Assembly (NCBI GenBank): GCA_015143295.1
Contig: JABCRI010001062.1
Span: forward strand, 124,001-188,000
Direction: 5' to 3'
DNA length: 64,000 bases
DNA from: Tetracentron sinense
Taxonomy: Eukaryota > Streptophyta > Magnoliopsida > Trochodendrales > Trochodendraceae
Part shown: positions 21,430 to 32,952 of the stretch, in pieces
Position numbering within the stretch: the stretch's first letter is position 1
Layout of the letters: every line of letters begins with the position of its first letter
The notes under the pieces: generated by a model
What the model saw: the letters and a program-made list of their open reading frames with translations, nothing else
What the model was told of the DNA's origin: nothing
Databases searched by the model: none
Program-made: the position numbers and the translations under genes

Positions 21430-21935
21430 AAAAACTTAAAATAAGAGTTTAAGATTATTTCAAAATTGAGCTTATTTGGACATAGATTGCTAAGTCAAAG
21501 TTTAATTAGATGTCTAAGGTGGCGCTTGGATTGGATTTTTTTTGGCCAAAAATCAATTCTGATAAAATTGATTGTGTAGAATTCATGATCAAATAATGAT
21601 TTTTTCAAATAATAGTGTTCGGAGAATACGAAGTGAGAGACTCACCTACATATTCTCCGAACACTATTATTTGAAAAATGATTATTTGACCATTAATTTC
21701 TACACAATCAATTTTACCATAATTGATTTTTGGCCAAAAAAATCAAATCCAAATGCCCCTTAACTCTTTTTAAAATAGAGGTTTTACCTCTTAAAGGATC
21801 TAAGTATCAAGGAGACTTGAGTAACTTTTTTCTTTAGAGGTAAAACCTCTAGTTACTTCAAATAATCTGTACCTATTTAATTTAGAGTTGTCAAACGAAT
21901 AAGCTCTTATTTTAAGTTTAATGAAACGCCCTGCT
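21430..21935. mobile_element. Outer foldback MITE, interrupted by another MITE
   Basis: aaacttaaaataagag at about 21432 is mirrored by ctcttattttaagttt at about 21905. A second pair of 15 bp arms, agaggttttacctct at 21777-21791 and agaggtaaaacctct at 21836-21850, lies on the right side. A complete MITE (21518-21760) sits within the left half, so the outer element is older. Its exact termini and target duplication are not clear. Confidence 0.55.
21518..21760. mobile_element. Tourist-like (PIF/Harbinger) MITE, 243 bp
   Basis: Arms of about 105 bp mirror each other around a 20-25 bp loop near 21640. Both arms include ttggccaaaaatcaatt, aaaattgattgtgtag and aatagtgttcggagaat. The ends pair GGTGGCGCTTGGAT with AGGGGCATTTGGAT, and TAA flanks both sides (21515-21517, 21761-21763). 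A short TWA duplication and GG-rich ends fit Tourist-like elements. Confidence 0.8.
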
Positions 21936-22203
21936 AAGATACATGAAAAAAATGATGTTATTGTTAGATCTTGTGGCATTACAATGTTTTTGGTATTTGA
22001 TTTGTCAAGACCATGGACTAAATTATCGCCATTTGATCAAAGTATGTGCATAGGATTGTGGTGGTGATCATTGAAGTATACCAAATTCAATACATTAGAC
22101 ACACATTAATGTGTCATGTTTAAGGGTGTAATGATCATCTGATGATCATGCAGACCTCTTTGATGGATAGGATTTTGAGCAGTTTTAAATATAAAGAGGA
22201 GAT

Positions 22204-22346
22204 CTGCATCACCACATTGTGCGGAGCTCCCACTCTTACACTATCGGGTGGCAAATGTGTAATTATGGTGTGTTGCAAAAACACCCCAGCCTCCATCAAT
22301 AATTACAAACATACAACACTTACAGTGTGAGCTCCGCTTGATGCAG
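22204..22346. repeat. Foldback, imperfect arms
   Basis: ctgcatca and gcggagctc on the left are mirrored by gagctccgc and tgatgcag on the right. It could be a decayed MITE. 21936-22203 and 22347-23609 show no gene. Confidence 0.5.
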
Positions 22347-23609
22347 GGAGTTGTTCTAACTTTCACTTAAAATAATAATAAATTTCCCCTTGGTGGGAGG
22401 GAAGTTTGTTTTAAATTTATAATGACCTGTTATATTTTTTAATGCAAAAACCATAAAATTGGGATAGGTGAAGATGTCGGCCAACAGTTATACCATCTCT
22501 TTTACTGTCTATTTATAAAATGATTGTTAATCTTCACTAGGGAACTTGGTAACCTTCTCAGGACATTTTGACCCTTATGTATTTAATATCATCTATTAAA
22601 CAAAAGCATGGTTTGGTATTTTCATATGACACAACTCATTAGTGGATGAGATAAAAAAAAATATAAGAAAAGTCAAATTGTCTTTTTGCCTCTGCCTATT
22701 AAATACATTTAATGATTGGTCCAATGTGAAAGTATTAAACTACGCGAGTTTCATAAGATATCATAGACTGTGACAAATTCATCTAACCCAAACAAGGCCT
22801 AAGAATATCCTTGATTAACCACATAAAGGTTACAGGTGTATAGGTAAAACCAAATGGCATAACGATCCATTTGAGAAATTTCTGGGAGCAATGGCTATGA
22901 GTCTATTATGGGCAAATTTTCCCTCCCTACTTTCAGTAACTCTGTCCTGCACCCAAGGAGATCGTTCGACACCATTCATAGCAGTTTTGCTTAGCTGAAA
23001 CCTCCCCCTTCACACCTTGAGAATGATCAATATAGTGTACCAGCTTTGAAACCTAAAAAAGATATGCCAGTTGATTAATTGATTCATGTTGTTGTCAGTA
23101 TATTTTTTGCCAATAGAGTATGAGTCCTTCGAAGTGAATTACAATTCACACGATAAGAAATGCCAATGAGAGATTGGATCAACCGAATAAAAAAAGAAGA
23201 AGCCCCTTGCCCATGTTAATACCCCATTATTTAAGGTATTCTAGTTGCATATCAATATCTATACGCCTCTACTTTGGTTTGATAACAGGTTGTCAAACAG
23301 CTATTTGTCTTGAGGAGGAAGTTAATAGAGGGGTAAAAATGTCTCGTGAAGGTTACCAAATTTATTAGTCTAATGAAAGTTAAGATTACTATTGTAATTA
23401 ATGTATGGGCATGGAAATCCTATTAAATTAGGTATACGCAGACAAAATATTATAAATATTTTTTTTGACTATGCTTATGCCGCAAACAGTGGTTTTCACC
23501 TTCTGACCACGTTAAAACCCAACTCAGCAAGTAATACATATGCTTAGGGTAATGCTAACTATACTTTCTTTTAAATTCACTTATTTCAATCAAAGTTTAT
23601 TCCTTGAGA

Positions 23610-23757
23610 AAAGATAAAGTATCCAATAAAATAAAATAAAAAGAGAGTTTTAAAATTGTGTTGCTAGTATTATTAGTTTATTCCCTTGTATTTTGAACCA
23701 TCACTCAGTCCAATAAAAAAGAGAGAGTTTAAAAGAGTGTTGCTAGTATTATCCATA
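23610..23757. repeat. Two-copy imperfect repeat
   Basis: tccaataaaa, aagagag and tgttgctagtattat occur in the same order twice, about 95 bp apart. Confidence 0.6.
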
Positions 23758-23816
23758 TGATAACATTTCCATTCAAAAAAAAGAAAAGCATTATCCATCA
23801 GATTATCTTTGGTTTG

Positions 23817-23995
23817 TTTTTTTTTTGTCATGTTAATTTTGGATTAACTGGTGTTAATATTTTCTCTAAGGGTACGTGGGTTAATGTCTAGTATTTGAAG
23901 CTTGGTTAAAGGTAATGACACACCTCTCAGGATCCTGAACTTGAAACTCCCTCGTAGTGAGGGGATACACTACCACTCGGCTAGCCCCACATGTG
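23817..23995 (-). mobile_element. Probable tRNA-derived SINE
   Basis: On the minus strand CTAGCCGAGTGGTAGT (23969-23984) resembles box A, and about 20 bp on GAGTTTCAAGTTCAGG resembles box B. The unit ends at a run of about ten A (T at 23820 on the plus strand). No clear target duplication was found, so this is tentative. Confidence 0.45.
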
Positions 23996-24171
23996 TGCCC
24001 TCTCTCTCTTACTAAACGGGTGATCGATCTTAAATGCCCTCTAACACGTCGGAAGTGTCTCCATTCAACAGCTCATATTTGGTGAGTCTCAAGTCTTGAT
24101 AGGACTCTCTAGCTCTCACTCGTATTCATCAAACCTACTTAGCAAGTTTTAATTGGAGGAAAAGTTTGTGG

Positions 24172-24297
24172 CGGATGGGCAACAGCGCAAGCTGTTTGTG
24201 CATTTAAGAAAGTGGGCCCCACACTAAAATAAGGGTGGACCCCACATTGAATAAAGGGTGGCCCCACATTGTTTAAGACATAAACGTTGCCCATCCG
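24172..24297. repeat. Foldback with three internal direct repeats
   Basis: cggatgggcaac (24172-24183) is mirrored exactly by gttgcccatccg (24286-24297). Inside are three units of about 28 bp, each with gtgg(g/a)ccccaca. 24298-25180 is AT-rich with no feature. Confidence 0.6.
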
Positions 24298-25221
24298 GAC
24301 TCGGTACGTGGGTAGTGGGTACTACTGAAGGATAAAGACACTACCTTTATTAAAGTAACGAATCAAACGCACTAGATGTCGTAATGAGCATCGAGCATCG
24401 AGCATCCCATGAGGAATAATCGGATCTAATGGGTCCGCCGGCGGGCAGGGCCCCCGATCTCCAATTCATTATCAAGGTGGGACCCATGTGAAAGTAACAA
24501 TGCCCTAATTTAAGGTCTGAAAATGTCCCTGGTACTCAACCTTATAAGATTTGCAGACCCCACTTTCAACGTAAAACATGGTGACATTTTTTAATTATTG
24601 AACAGTGAATCACATTTTTTGCAATATTTTTTCAATAATTATAAAAATGCCATCATAATTATCAAATTCACTAATTTAAGAATAGTTTACATTTTCTATA
24701 AGAGATTAATCATTAAATGTAGTACACAGAAAATACAATATTTTTTCTGACACTTCTTATCTCCTCTAGTTATTTATGAAAATACTAACTAATCTTATTT
24801 TTTATTTTATTTTTAGGGCAACTAATCTTATATTTAATAAATAATATTCAATATACGAGGATGAAATGATATTAAATGGTACCAAATTGACTGCAGCACT
24901 TATATATGTATTTGAATTTGGTAATCTTCTACAAATCTTTTTACATTAAAATGATTTTTTTTACGTTTTGAATAATTGTTCATCTCTAAAAGTAGGGGCA
25001 TTTCAGTCAATTTAGGGAAGAGATGAGACAACAAACATAATTTTTTGTCCATACGTGTTGTCCTATCTTCGTTTCCAAATAAACTAAATATCTATATTAT
25101 ATAGGGTTTGATGCAATATTCAAAAGCGTAAAAAGACGGATAAAGATTACTAAATTTACTCCACATTAACAAACCCTATATCTTTACTGGAGGATGGGCA
25201 TGTTCAATACGTTAATTGAAG

Positions 25222-25500
25222 TTTTATTTAATTTCAAAACCACCCTTACTCATATGAATTTAAAATGTTAAATAAATTTAGGTTAATTTCAAATTTACCA
25301 TTTCCTCATATAGGTTTGTTAATAAATTTTACTTAATTCTAAAATTATCTTTTACACATATGTTTTATTTAATTTAAAAACTACCCTTACTCATATAGAT
25401 TCAAAATGTAAAATGAATTTTGGTTAATTCCAAATTTATCATTTTTCTCATATAGGTTCAAAATATTAATGAATTTTACTTAATTCTTGCTAGACATATA
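25222..25500. repeat. Two-copy tandem repeat, unit about 140 bp
   Basis: Units begin at about 25222 and 25362. They share ttttatttaattt, acccttactcatat, ggttaatt, ctcatatagg and attttacttaattc in order. Confidence 0.75.
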
Positions 25501-27402
25501 TGCCTACGAAAGTCATTCCGGAATTGTATTAGTCTACTTAATCAATAAAAACATATTTTACATTCACACATTGTCCTTCTACATTGGGTAACATATTAAA
25601 AGTATCTCATTAGATGAGACTACTTTGTCCCGTAGGTAACATTGTAGGAAAATCATCCAATTAGATATTATCTAATTGGTAAGGAGATATGGTTTTCATG
25701 TTCCTTATAGACCTAGAATTGTTCTAAGTTATTTAGGATACATCTGGACAATGTATTCCTACTAACTTACACATTGTTAGTTCCATATGATGGAGTGATG
25801 AATCTCAATCACTGAGAAAAGAGTCTCTTGATTAAGACGTGGATATAAGTAAGAAGTACTTATATTGCAACAAGATCGCTCAGTGGATACCCTTAGAAAT
25901 ATACTGTCTATATATTTAGGGTAGTCAATTTGATAGATTGTTCTTAACCTAAGAGGTCGACATCTTCTCCAGTATTTGCCTATAGAGCTTTGATGTAGTC
26001 AATCGTCAATACCCAATACATCGAACTGAATAAAGGCTCGTTGGGTTATGTACGCTATATTAGAAGAAATGTGTGTACGCTCAATAAGGATTCTACTACT
26101 CTTCTAGAGTAATTTATATTGAGTTGATACTTATTAAAACCGGACTTGAAGGACTCAGCGCTAATATTTATTAATGAAATAGTTTTATCGAGAAGTTTAT
26201 TTTCTACATAAAAGGAATATATAATTATTATTATTTCTTTTAAATAATTTTTAAAATAGTTTTGAAAATCCAAGTTTGACTAAAAATATCAAAGAGAATG
26301 AGTTCTCAATATAAGTTAGGGATTAAAGACAGTATAAGATATTGTCCCGTAAGCTTATAACAATATTGGAAGTGGAATGACGCATCTATAAACAAATCTT
26401 GTGATAGAAATATCTGCAAGTAATTCTCTAATTTCTATGGGTTAGTCACATTGTGTTAATGGATATTATTGTGATTAGTGAAAGTTCAGGGACATAGATA
26501 AAATTTTATAATCCTAATGGAGTTATAAGAAAGTATTTCCTAGTAACAATGCTTTAACCAAAAAGGTTTAATACTTGGTCCCACAACCGGAAATAGGAAA
26601 TCCCTTTAGATCTCACACTAGGAGCTTCTTAAAGCTTTTTCATTTAATTATTAATTAAATTAATTAATTTCTCTAAGTAAATCACGATATGGTATAATGA
26701 AACTATAATAGGTGAAATTACATAGGATGTGATTAACCAAATAGCTAAGACCCATTAGAAATTTTGATAAAGATCAAACAATAACCTAAGGAGTTTGGAA
26801 CTCCTTAAAGGGGCATATGGAAGTGGGGCCCACCTAGGGTGGGACGCCCACTTCAATGTGGAGCCTTATCTTTTAGTTGGTTAGTGATACTTATCTCCTA
26901 ATAGTTAGGAATAAAATTACTTGATCACTAATTAATGTTTTATTATAGGATAAAGATAAGATTAGTTAGTTACTAATTAAAGATTCCCTATTTAATAGGG
27001 ATTCCATTAGTTTGTTACTAATGATTCCTTATGAGATAAGGATAAAATTAGTTTGTTACTAATGATAAAATTAGTTTCTTTTTAAGATAAATCCTAATTA
27101 ATTGGGAGTTATTATTAAGGAATCTTTGAGGGAATTCTAATTAGATTAGGATAAGGATGAGAAGAGTCTTGGATTGCAAGAAAGCAATCCAAAGGACTCT
27201 ATAAATAAAAGGGGCGTCCACCCCTTGGGAGTATGAACTCTTCTCCAACGTTTTCTCTCTCTCCTCTCCTCAAGTTCACCAAAATATAAAGTGAACTTAA
27301 AAAGTTGGTTGAAATTTAATTTAGTTTTAAAAATGTCATTTATTAATATATAAAGCAAAGTTTTCATAACCAGACCGTCGAGAACGTCTCTAAGAAAAAA
27401 TT
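25488..27402 (+). mobile_element. LTR (probably solo) related to those at 46001 and 56268
   Basis: It begins TGCTAGACATATATGCC, matching the sense start TGTTAGACATGGTGCCC of the LTR at 46001-48184. The shared order continues with gaaagtcatt and attgtaggaaa. ATTCT lies at 25483-25487 and 27403-27407 and may be the target duplication. However, the right end then lacks the usual CA, so that boundary is uncertain. A TATA box (27199) is followed by a CT-rich leader, giving the orientation. No internal coding region. Confidence 0.6.
27199..27206 (+). promoter_or_regulatory. TATA box of the LTR
   Basis: CTATAAATAAAAGG precedes a TCTC-rich leader at 27250-27285. Confidence 0.55.
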
Positions 27403-27851
27403 ATTCTTTAAATGCCCTTAAGTCAAGTTTCTATATCCAAAATGCCCTCAAATTCTTTCTAGAGTCAAAATGTCCCAACTATTTTTAGTTTTCAAAATGC
27501 CCCTAAGACAAATTTCTATATCCAAAATGCCCCTCACAAATTTTTAATTGAAAATGCTCCTCAAGTTTGCCCATATTTTATTTTCTTTATTTCTAAAATG
27601 ACCCTCAAGTTTTATACCCAAAATGCCCCTAATTATTTTTTATACCCCTAATGCCTTTTAGTTCTCAAAATGTTCCTACATCATGTTTCTATACCCAATA
27701 TGTCTCACTTTTTACCCAAAATGTCCCTCAAATTTAAATACCTAAAATATTTTTTAATTTTTTTCCAAAATGCCCCTTACTAGGATCCCTCTTCTCAGAC
27801 TCTCCCCCTCCCCTCTCTCTCACATGGATCATCGGACGTGCGACCCGCTAG

Positions 27852-28425
27852 TATATATATATATGCATGAAAATTCCTATGCATATCAAATTGAAATGAC
27901 TAGCCTTACTATTATTACGACAAAATCTGTATCCGTAAGAAAAGAAAGAAAAAAGAAAACAATATATTTTGAAGGTAAAAAAAGCTTTATCTCAATTATT
28001 TGAGAAGAACCAAAAGAAGAAAACAATGGCTTTGTTGAATCTCAAGTATTCAGTTGCACCAATAAAAGACTATTGATCTCGTCTCATAGGTCTATGAAAA
28101 TTCTTGAAAAACATCAAAGGCTGCTGCCTATTTGTCAAAGAAAATAGAGTCTATGAGGAATGGCTCTGCCTGTCGACTCAAATTTATTAACACTTTAGTC
28201 GACCTGTTTCCTTATGCAAAGACTAATTTACTACATTTGAATTTAGTGATATAATAGAGAGAGAGAGAGAGATAAGATGTACAAATTAAAACGTGACTTT
28301 CCAACAACACAACAATATGATCTTTTGTTTTTCTTTCAAAAATCATAAATGATGGTACCATGCATTGAAGGGCTGATCCAAATAGTTTTTCCTTGACCAT
28401 TAGGTTGCAAATCTTCGACTTAGAA
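27852..28425. other. Intergenic, no gene
   Basis: AT-rich, with a TA run at 27853 and a GA run at about 28256. Two GTCGAC sites (about 28173 and 28199) with gtttccttatg resemble the LTR fragment at 4948-5402. No coding support. Confidence 0.5.
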
Positions 28426-28945
28426 ATATGAAAAGGCCTTGGATTGTGTAGAGACTCAAAATTTAGTTTATCGACTTTTGTGTCATTGATATGAATTTCT
28501 TAAAATATGTGTCCGATTTTAAATGCATACGTTCTTAAAAGATGAATTAAAAGGGATACCTTAACATGACCTCAACTTAAAGAAGCCATAGTTTTATCGT
28601 CGGAAATTGGAATCGAATGATTCTTGAATTTTTGGAAATGTATTAGAACCCTCTTCAAGGTTCATGTTTACCATTTTTTCTAGATTCTTAGTCAAAGTTA
28701 GGTTAAAAGTTAGATTTCTGAAACTGGGTCTGCTGCAAATCTAGGCTGTCACAACCCATTGCAGACCAGTCAGCTTTAGGGGCATTTTAGTCCATGAATA
28801 AAGAATAATTAGAAATTTTGTAAAACATGAAAGTTGTTCTCCTTCGAATGAAGGTTCCAACACAAGTTGAATCGTCAAATTTCGATAACCGAGTCAAACG
28901 TTATGGCCAAAACACTGAAGAAGGGTTTCGGAAAAAAAAAAAAAA

Positions 28946-28963
28946 GGGGGGGGGGGGGGGGGA
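28946..28963 (+). repeat. Poly-G run, 18 G
   Basis: An uninterrupted G18 after A14 within the LTR. It may form a quadruplex or be an assembly artefact. Confidence 0.8.
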
Positions 28964-29505
28964 GGGCGACCGATCGTCCAGAATGGGATTTTCCAAGAAA
29001 ATATGATGTTTTGACCTTTTTTTTACCTTCGCTAGGGTTCCCAACATTATAAATACCCCTTATATTCATGGGTTAAGAGTTTCTAAGGCCTTTTAAACCT
29101 AAAAGAGAGTAAGAGAAAGAGATTTTGAAGAGATCCAAGAGGAGAGATCAAAGGTATTGCAAGGCAAAATGAAAAAAAGGCTTAAATTCACCCCATTCGC
29201 AAGCTTTTGATCATAGGGAAGCAATCTTGAGAGGTAAATATAACTTCCTTCCTATCAATAAAGAGATTTTTGATATAAACATTGTAAAAGAGATAGATCT
29301 AAACAAGAACAAACAAAATTAAGCGTGATTTAAATGTTTTAATCCTTTATGAAGATCATACATGATGTTAGAGAGTGTTTTGAATCATGAATCTCTTATT
29401 AAAAAAAAAATACATATGATGATTTGAGAGTGTTTTAGATCATGATTTTCTTGTGGAAAATATACCTGATGTTTAGAAAGTAATTTAAATGATGACTTTC
29501 TTTTA

Positions 29506-29506
<1 letters not shown>

Positions 29507-29570
<64 letters not shown>
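29507..29570. repeat. TA microsatellite
   Basis: About 32 TA units inside the solo LTR. It explains the Tyr/Ile-rich open frame on the minus strand here. Confidence 0.95.
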
Positions 29571-29571
<1 letters not shown>

Positions 29572-30094
29572 TTAGAAAGTGTTCTAAATTATGGTTTTTC
29601 TTGTGAAATATATTGATGATGTTAAAGATATTATTATAATTTTTATTATTCATATTCAACAAGGGGAAGGGGAATGAATTCATGGTTATATATGACGGAG
29701 AATGGAGGAATGAATGATGATTGAATTTGATGGAATAATTATGAGTTTGTCTTGAAATTATGATATGTTATAAATTAGGGTTCTCTGAGATTAATTTGAT
29801 TAAAATTATATATATTGAGAGACATGATAAATAAAATTGTCTCTCATTGTATTCTCGAAAACTTGATAGACCTATATTTTATGTTGATCAATTTTGAGAA
29901 ATTCTACATATTTAAATTGGTGCATGATTCGTATTCATCATTTTTTCACTTACACTTATTCACGAAATTAAACATGTACGAGCACAAGAATAAACAAGAT
30001 GATAAGTATTATACAAGTACACAAGAACACGAACATGATTGCATGATTGAGTTTTGCATTGATCGAGTACCCATATGCCTATGATCAAGGCAAG

Positions 30095-30205
30095 ATCAGC
30101 CGTATACACCGGCGAATGTGTAGACAAACCGTATACATCGGATAATGTGTAGACAAGCCGTATACACCGAATAATGTGTAGACAAGCCGTATGCACCGGA
30201 TGATA
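30095..30205 (+). repeat. Minisatellite in the solo LTR, unit about 29 bp, four copies
   Basis: gccgtatacaccgg followed by ataatgtgtagacaa recurs four times, the last degenerate. Confidence 0.9.
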
Positions 30206-31375
30206 TGTATATTGTGTGGTACCTCAAAAAGTAGAGTATATGTTAATCTCTACCCAATATATGAGGTAGAGTTATTTTAAGTTATTGCATAGTGTATGTT
30301 GTTTGATTTATTCACGAAAAAAAGTAAATAAAACAAGAATGCTAGTGCCTGACTTCAAGACAAATTTTCAATGGTACTAGTTATCTAGCTTTAAGAAAGA
30401 TCTCAAAGAAAAGTAAGACAAGAAAGAAAAATAAGATAGGTCAAATCAAGAAAGAAAAAATCAAGTAATAAGACAAACAAGATAAGTACGAATGAACACA
30501 TGAAAGAATCAAAATTGAATTATGCTTCCGCACTTTGAATTATTTATATGATTACTTGTCGTGTTAAATTCCAAATTACGTTTTGTATTAAATATTGTTA
30601 TATTGTTAGCTAAGAATTTATATATACGCGAGGTAACTTGTTACTTAGCCGATGACTGTTGTTGTCGACAGATTCGAGATTTAATAATTGTACGCAGGAG
30701 CCCTGAGTTGAAGAGGAGTACGTAAGGAAGATCTTACAGGTGATCATCCCGAAGAGGAACATGATTTCAATTTTAGTTTATTATAAATTGTTTAAATTCC
30801 AGAGAAATTGTAATTAGTTTATTTTGTTTTAGTTTTTAAATTGAGATATTTAGATTTGATATGTTTAATTAAAGAGTTGAGAGTCACAAAGATGACTCAG
30901 ATTGTGTGTATGTTCAGTTTAGTTGTAGTCTTAATTGATATTCAGTTGATGTATTAAATGTTATTCAATTGGGGAAAATTTTCAGTTCAGATTTTTGTAT
31001 GCCTTTAAAGCTCATTAAATGGATTAAGTCAAATAAGTCACGTGCCAAAGTTCTCAATTATCCCAGGGGGGGTTTTGGGGCGTGACAGATTGTCTCTGGC
31101 GAAGCCAGAAAGGGCTTGTCTCGGGTGTCCATAGAATAGATGACATGTGGTGGTGAAGTCAAAATCATGGGGCTCATGATTTTGACTTCTCCACCCACAA
31201 TGAGACAAGTGATGATAAGTGTGTGAGAAAAAGGGAAGAGATATCAAATAGGGAGAAGTCAAAATTATGGGGAGAAAATGAAATGACTTCTCCCCTGTTT
31301 CATGCTAAGTGTCACACAATGAATGGACACCCGAGACCATTTTCTGGCCAGAGACAATCCGCGGCCATATGAAAA

Positions 31376-32697
31376 AGACATCTAGGTCACAACGAGGATT
31401 CCATTGCGAAGTCGGATGCTGCAAAACTCTTATCCGTAAAAGCCCCTTAAGGGTGGGGCTTGGGCCTACCCAATTTAAGCTCTCTTAGAGCTAGGACCTG
31501 CCAAGGCCTAACTCTTATAAGTAAAAGCTGTCCCCATAAGACCTAACCTTAAGGCACACCAGTTGTCCATATTGCAGAATACATATGCTTTGTCTTTTTC
31601 AATGTAAAATATGGGAAAATAAATTAAATCTACGCAAAAATTTATTCTTGACATGTTTGTTTGCACGTAAAATCTTTCATAAGTAAAATATTTTATAGAA
31701 GAGAAACAACTTTTGTGAGAAATGATTTACATTTAACAAATTCGTAAGTCGTTTTCTCTTAAAATTCTCATCTTTTTAAATATATTTATAAAATACAAAA
31801 GTACAATTCTTTTTTCAAAATTATAATTTTTTTTTAAAAATTAAAAATTTATGTTATGTTATTTTTTAATTTCAATATTCTTTTACTCCAAATACAAGTA
31901 AGTAATACAAAAGAAATTTCCGTCTTATTTTCAAGAATGCAACCAAATATCATAACATAAGTGAAAAGTTTACTGCTTACCATAAATAGTTTTAGAACTT
32001 AAATCATTTATGATGTAAAACCAATTACATGCAAATAAATGGAGCCATAGCCGAAAAACCAAACGTTAGAGAGAGAAAAAGGGGTGGCTCATGGCTGGAC
32101 TCCATTTTCCAAGTACAATCAAGACTTGAAAAAAAAAGGAAAATAATCACCTCCTCGGTTGGTGACACGAGGAGGGGCGCGTCTTGGCTCCCATTTTCTT
32201 GCCATGTATCCCTCTTCTAACCCTATTTAACTCTGGTTAAGATTCATCCACCCTTAGGGTTCACCCATCTACCCTTGATGTTTAGAAAAATAAAATAAAA
32301 TAATTAACTTAAGGATTAAAAAATAACTAACCTGCACAATTTTCGTTAACGTTAGCAATGAATCTCAGCAAAACAAGAACCAAATCTAATATCTGATAAA
32401 AATAAACACTCGAGTGACTTACAAAAATGTCTCTTCTATTGTCTTTTCTTAACAATTCAAAAGTTGGATTAAAGCTAGAAGTGGGTTCTAGCCTGTTTAT
32501 CATTTCAAAACATGAAGGCCCTTTTCATGCTCTTCATGTTTTCACTCTCTATGTTAGTCTTTTGAATATTGGTTTGATAAGGACGTCGTCAATAGGGAAA
32601 TTTTACTTTTTCTAGCAGCCTCTTCTCTTTAACAGTATCAATTAGTTTTTAATATGGATTAGGTAGCTCTTGGTCCTGTTTTGGATCCTCTAGATCA
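31376..32697. other. Intergenic, no gene recognised
   Basis: Mostly AT-rich. Short open frames at 32029-32220 and 32427-32615 have no recognisable domain or splice context. Confidence 0.5.
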
Positions 32698-32952
32698 GGG
32701 CTTTGGATTCTGGCCACCACAAATGAAGCAGCAAGTGGAGGGAGAAGTCATTTCATGGGGCCCATGATTTTGACTTCTCCCCCCTTTATTTGACACATAG
32801 TGATAAAATGGTGAGATAAAGGGAGTGATATATCAAATGGGGAGAAGTCAAAAATCAGGGGAGAAATGAAATGACTTCTCCTCGCACTTGTCACTTCAAT
32901 GTGGTGGCCCGAGAGCATCTCTCTGGCACGGGCTAGAGAGAATCCGAAGCCC
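32698..32952. mobile_element. MITE related to the one at 28435-31366
   Basis: Ends GGGCTTTGGATTC and inverted GGGCTTCGGATTC; arms mirror ggccaccaca and ggagaagtcatttcat. Composition and arm order match the split MITE. TAGATC occurs on both sides, only a partial target duplication. Confidence 0.75.

Larger units (their letters stand above)
25181..27851 (+). mobile_element. Non-autonomous Helitron carrying a nested LTR element
   Basis: It starts TCTTTACTGG after an A and ends cgacccgCTAG before a T at 27852. The 3' half (27403-27851) is a run of degenerate AAAATGCCCCTCAAGTTT-like units. It then has a CT-rich segment and a short hairpin 10-30 bp from CTAG. The same 3' segment occurs inverted at 35697-35925, which supports a real family. 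The left part contains a two-copy tandem repeat (25222-25500). An LTR element (25488-27402) splits it. The 5' end is assigned by its match to the 218 bp Helitron start and is less certain than the 3' end. Confidence 0.6.
28447..31087 (+). mobile_element. Solo LTR, Tekay-like, TSD GATTG
   Basis: It runs TGTAGAGACTC to GGGGCGTGACA and has GATTG on both sides (28442-28446, 31088-31092). It shares long stretches with the solo LTR at 185-2786, such as ggttcatgtttaccattttt and tgcaaatctaggctg. A single remnant palindrome (about 28968-28979), a TATA box (29048), a TA microsatellite (29507-29570) and a 29 bp minisatellite (30095-30205) are inside. It landed in the left terminal repeat of a MITE. Confidence 0.9.
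28435..31366. mobile_element. Mutator-like MITE (about 286 bp) split by a solo LTR, 9 bp TSD
   Basis: The ends GGCCTTGGATTG and (inverted) GGCCGCGGATTG are flanked by a perfect 9 bp duplication, ATATGAAAA (28426-28434 and 31367-31375). Subtracting the LTR and its 5 bp duplication leaves about 286 bp. The arms mirror each other (attgtctctggc, ctcgggtgtccat, ggagaagtc). A 9 bp duplication fits Mutator-like elements. A relative lies at 32698-32952. Confidence 0.85.

Noticed and set aside
21572..21763. 63-codon frame
   Set aside because: Lies wholly inside the Tourist-like MITE arms.
27852..28425. Possible host gene exon with GTCGAC sites
   Set aside because: No frame, splice signal or domain; the sites match the LTR fragment near 5 kb and are more likely repeat-derived.
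28867..29069. Short frames spanning the poly-G run on both strands
   Set aside because: Lys/Gly and Pro/Phe stretches are the translation of the A14-G18 homopolymers inside an LTR.
29435..29683. Minus-strand frame with alternating Tyr-Ile
   Set aside because: Translation of the TA microsatellite.
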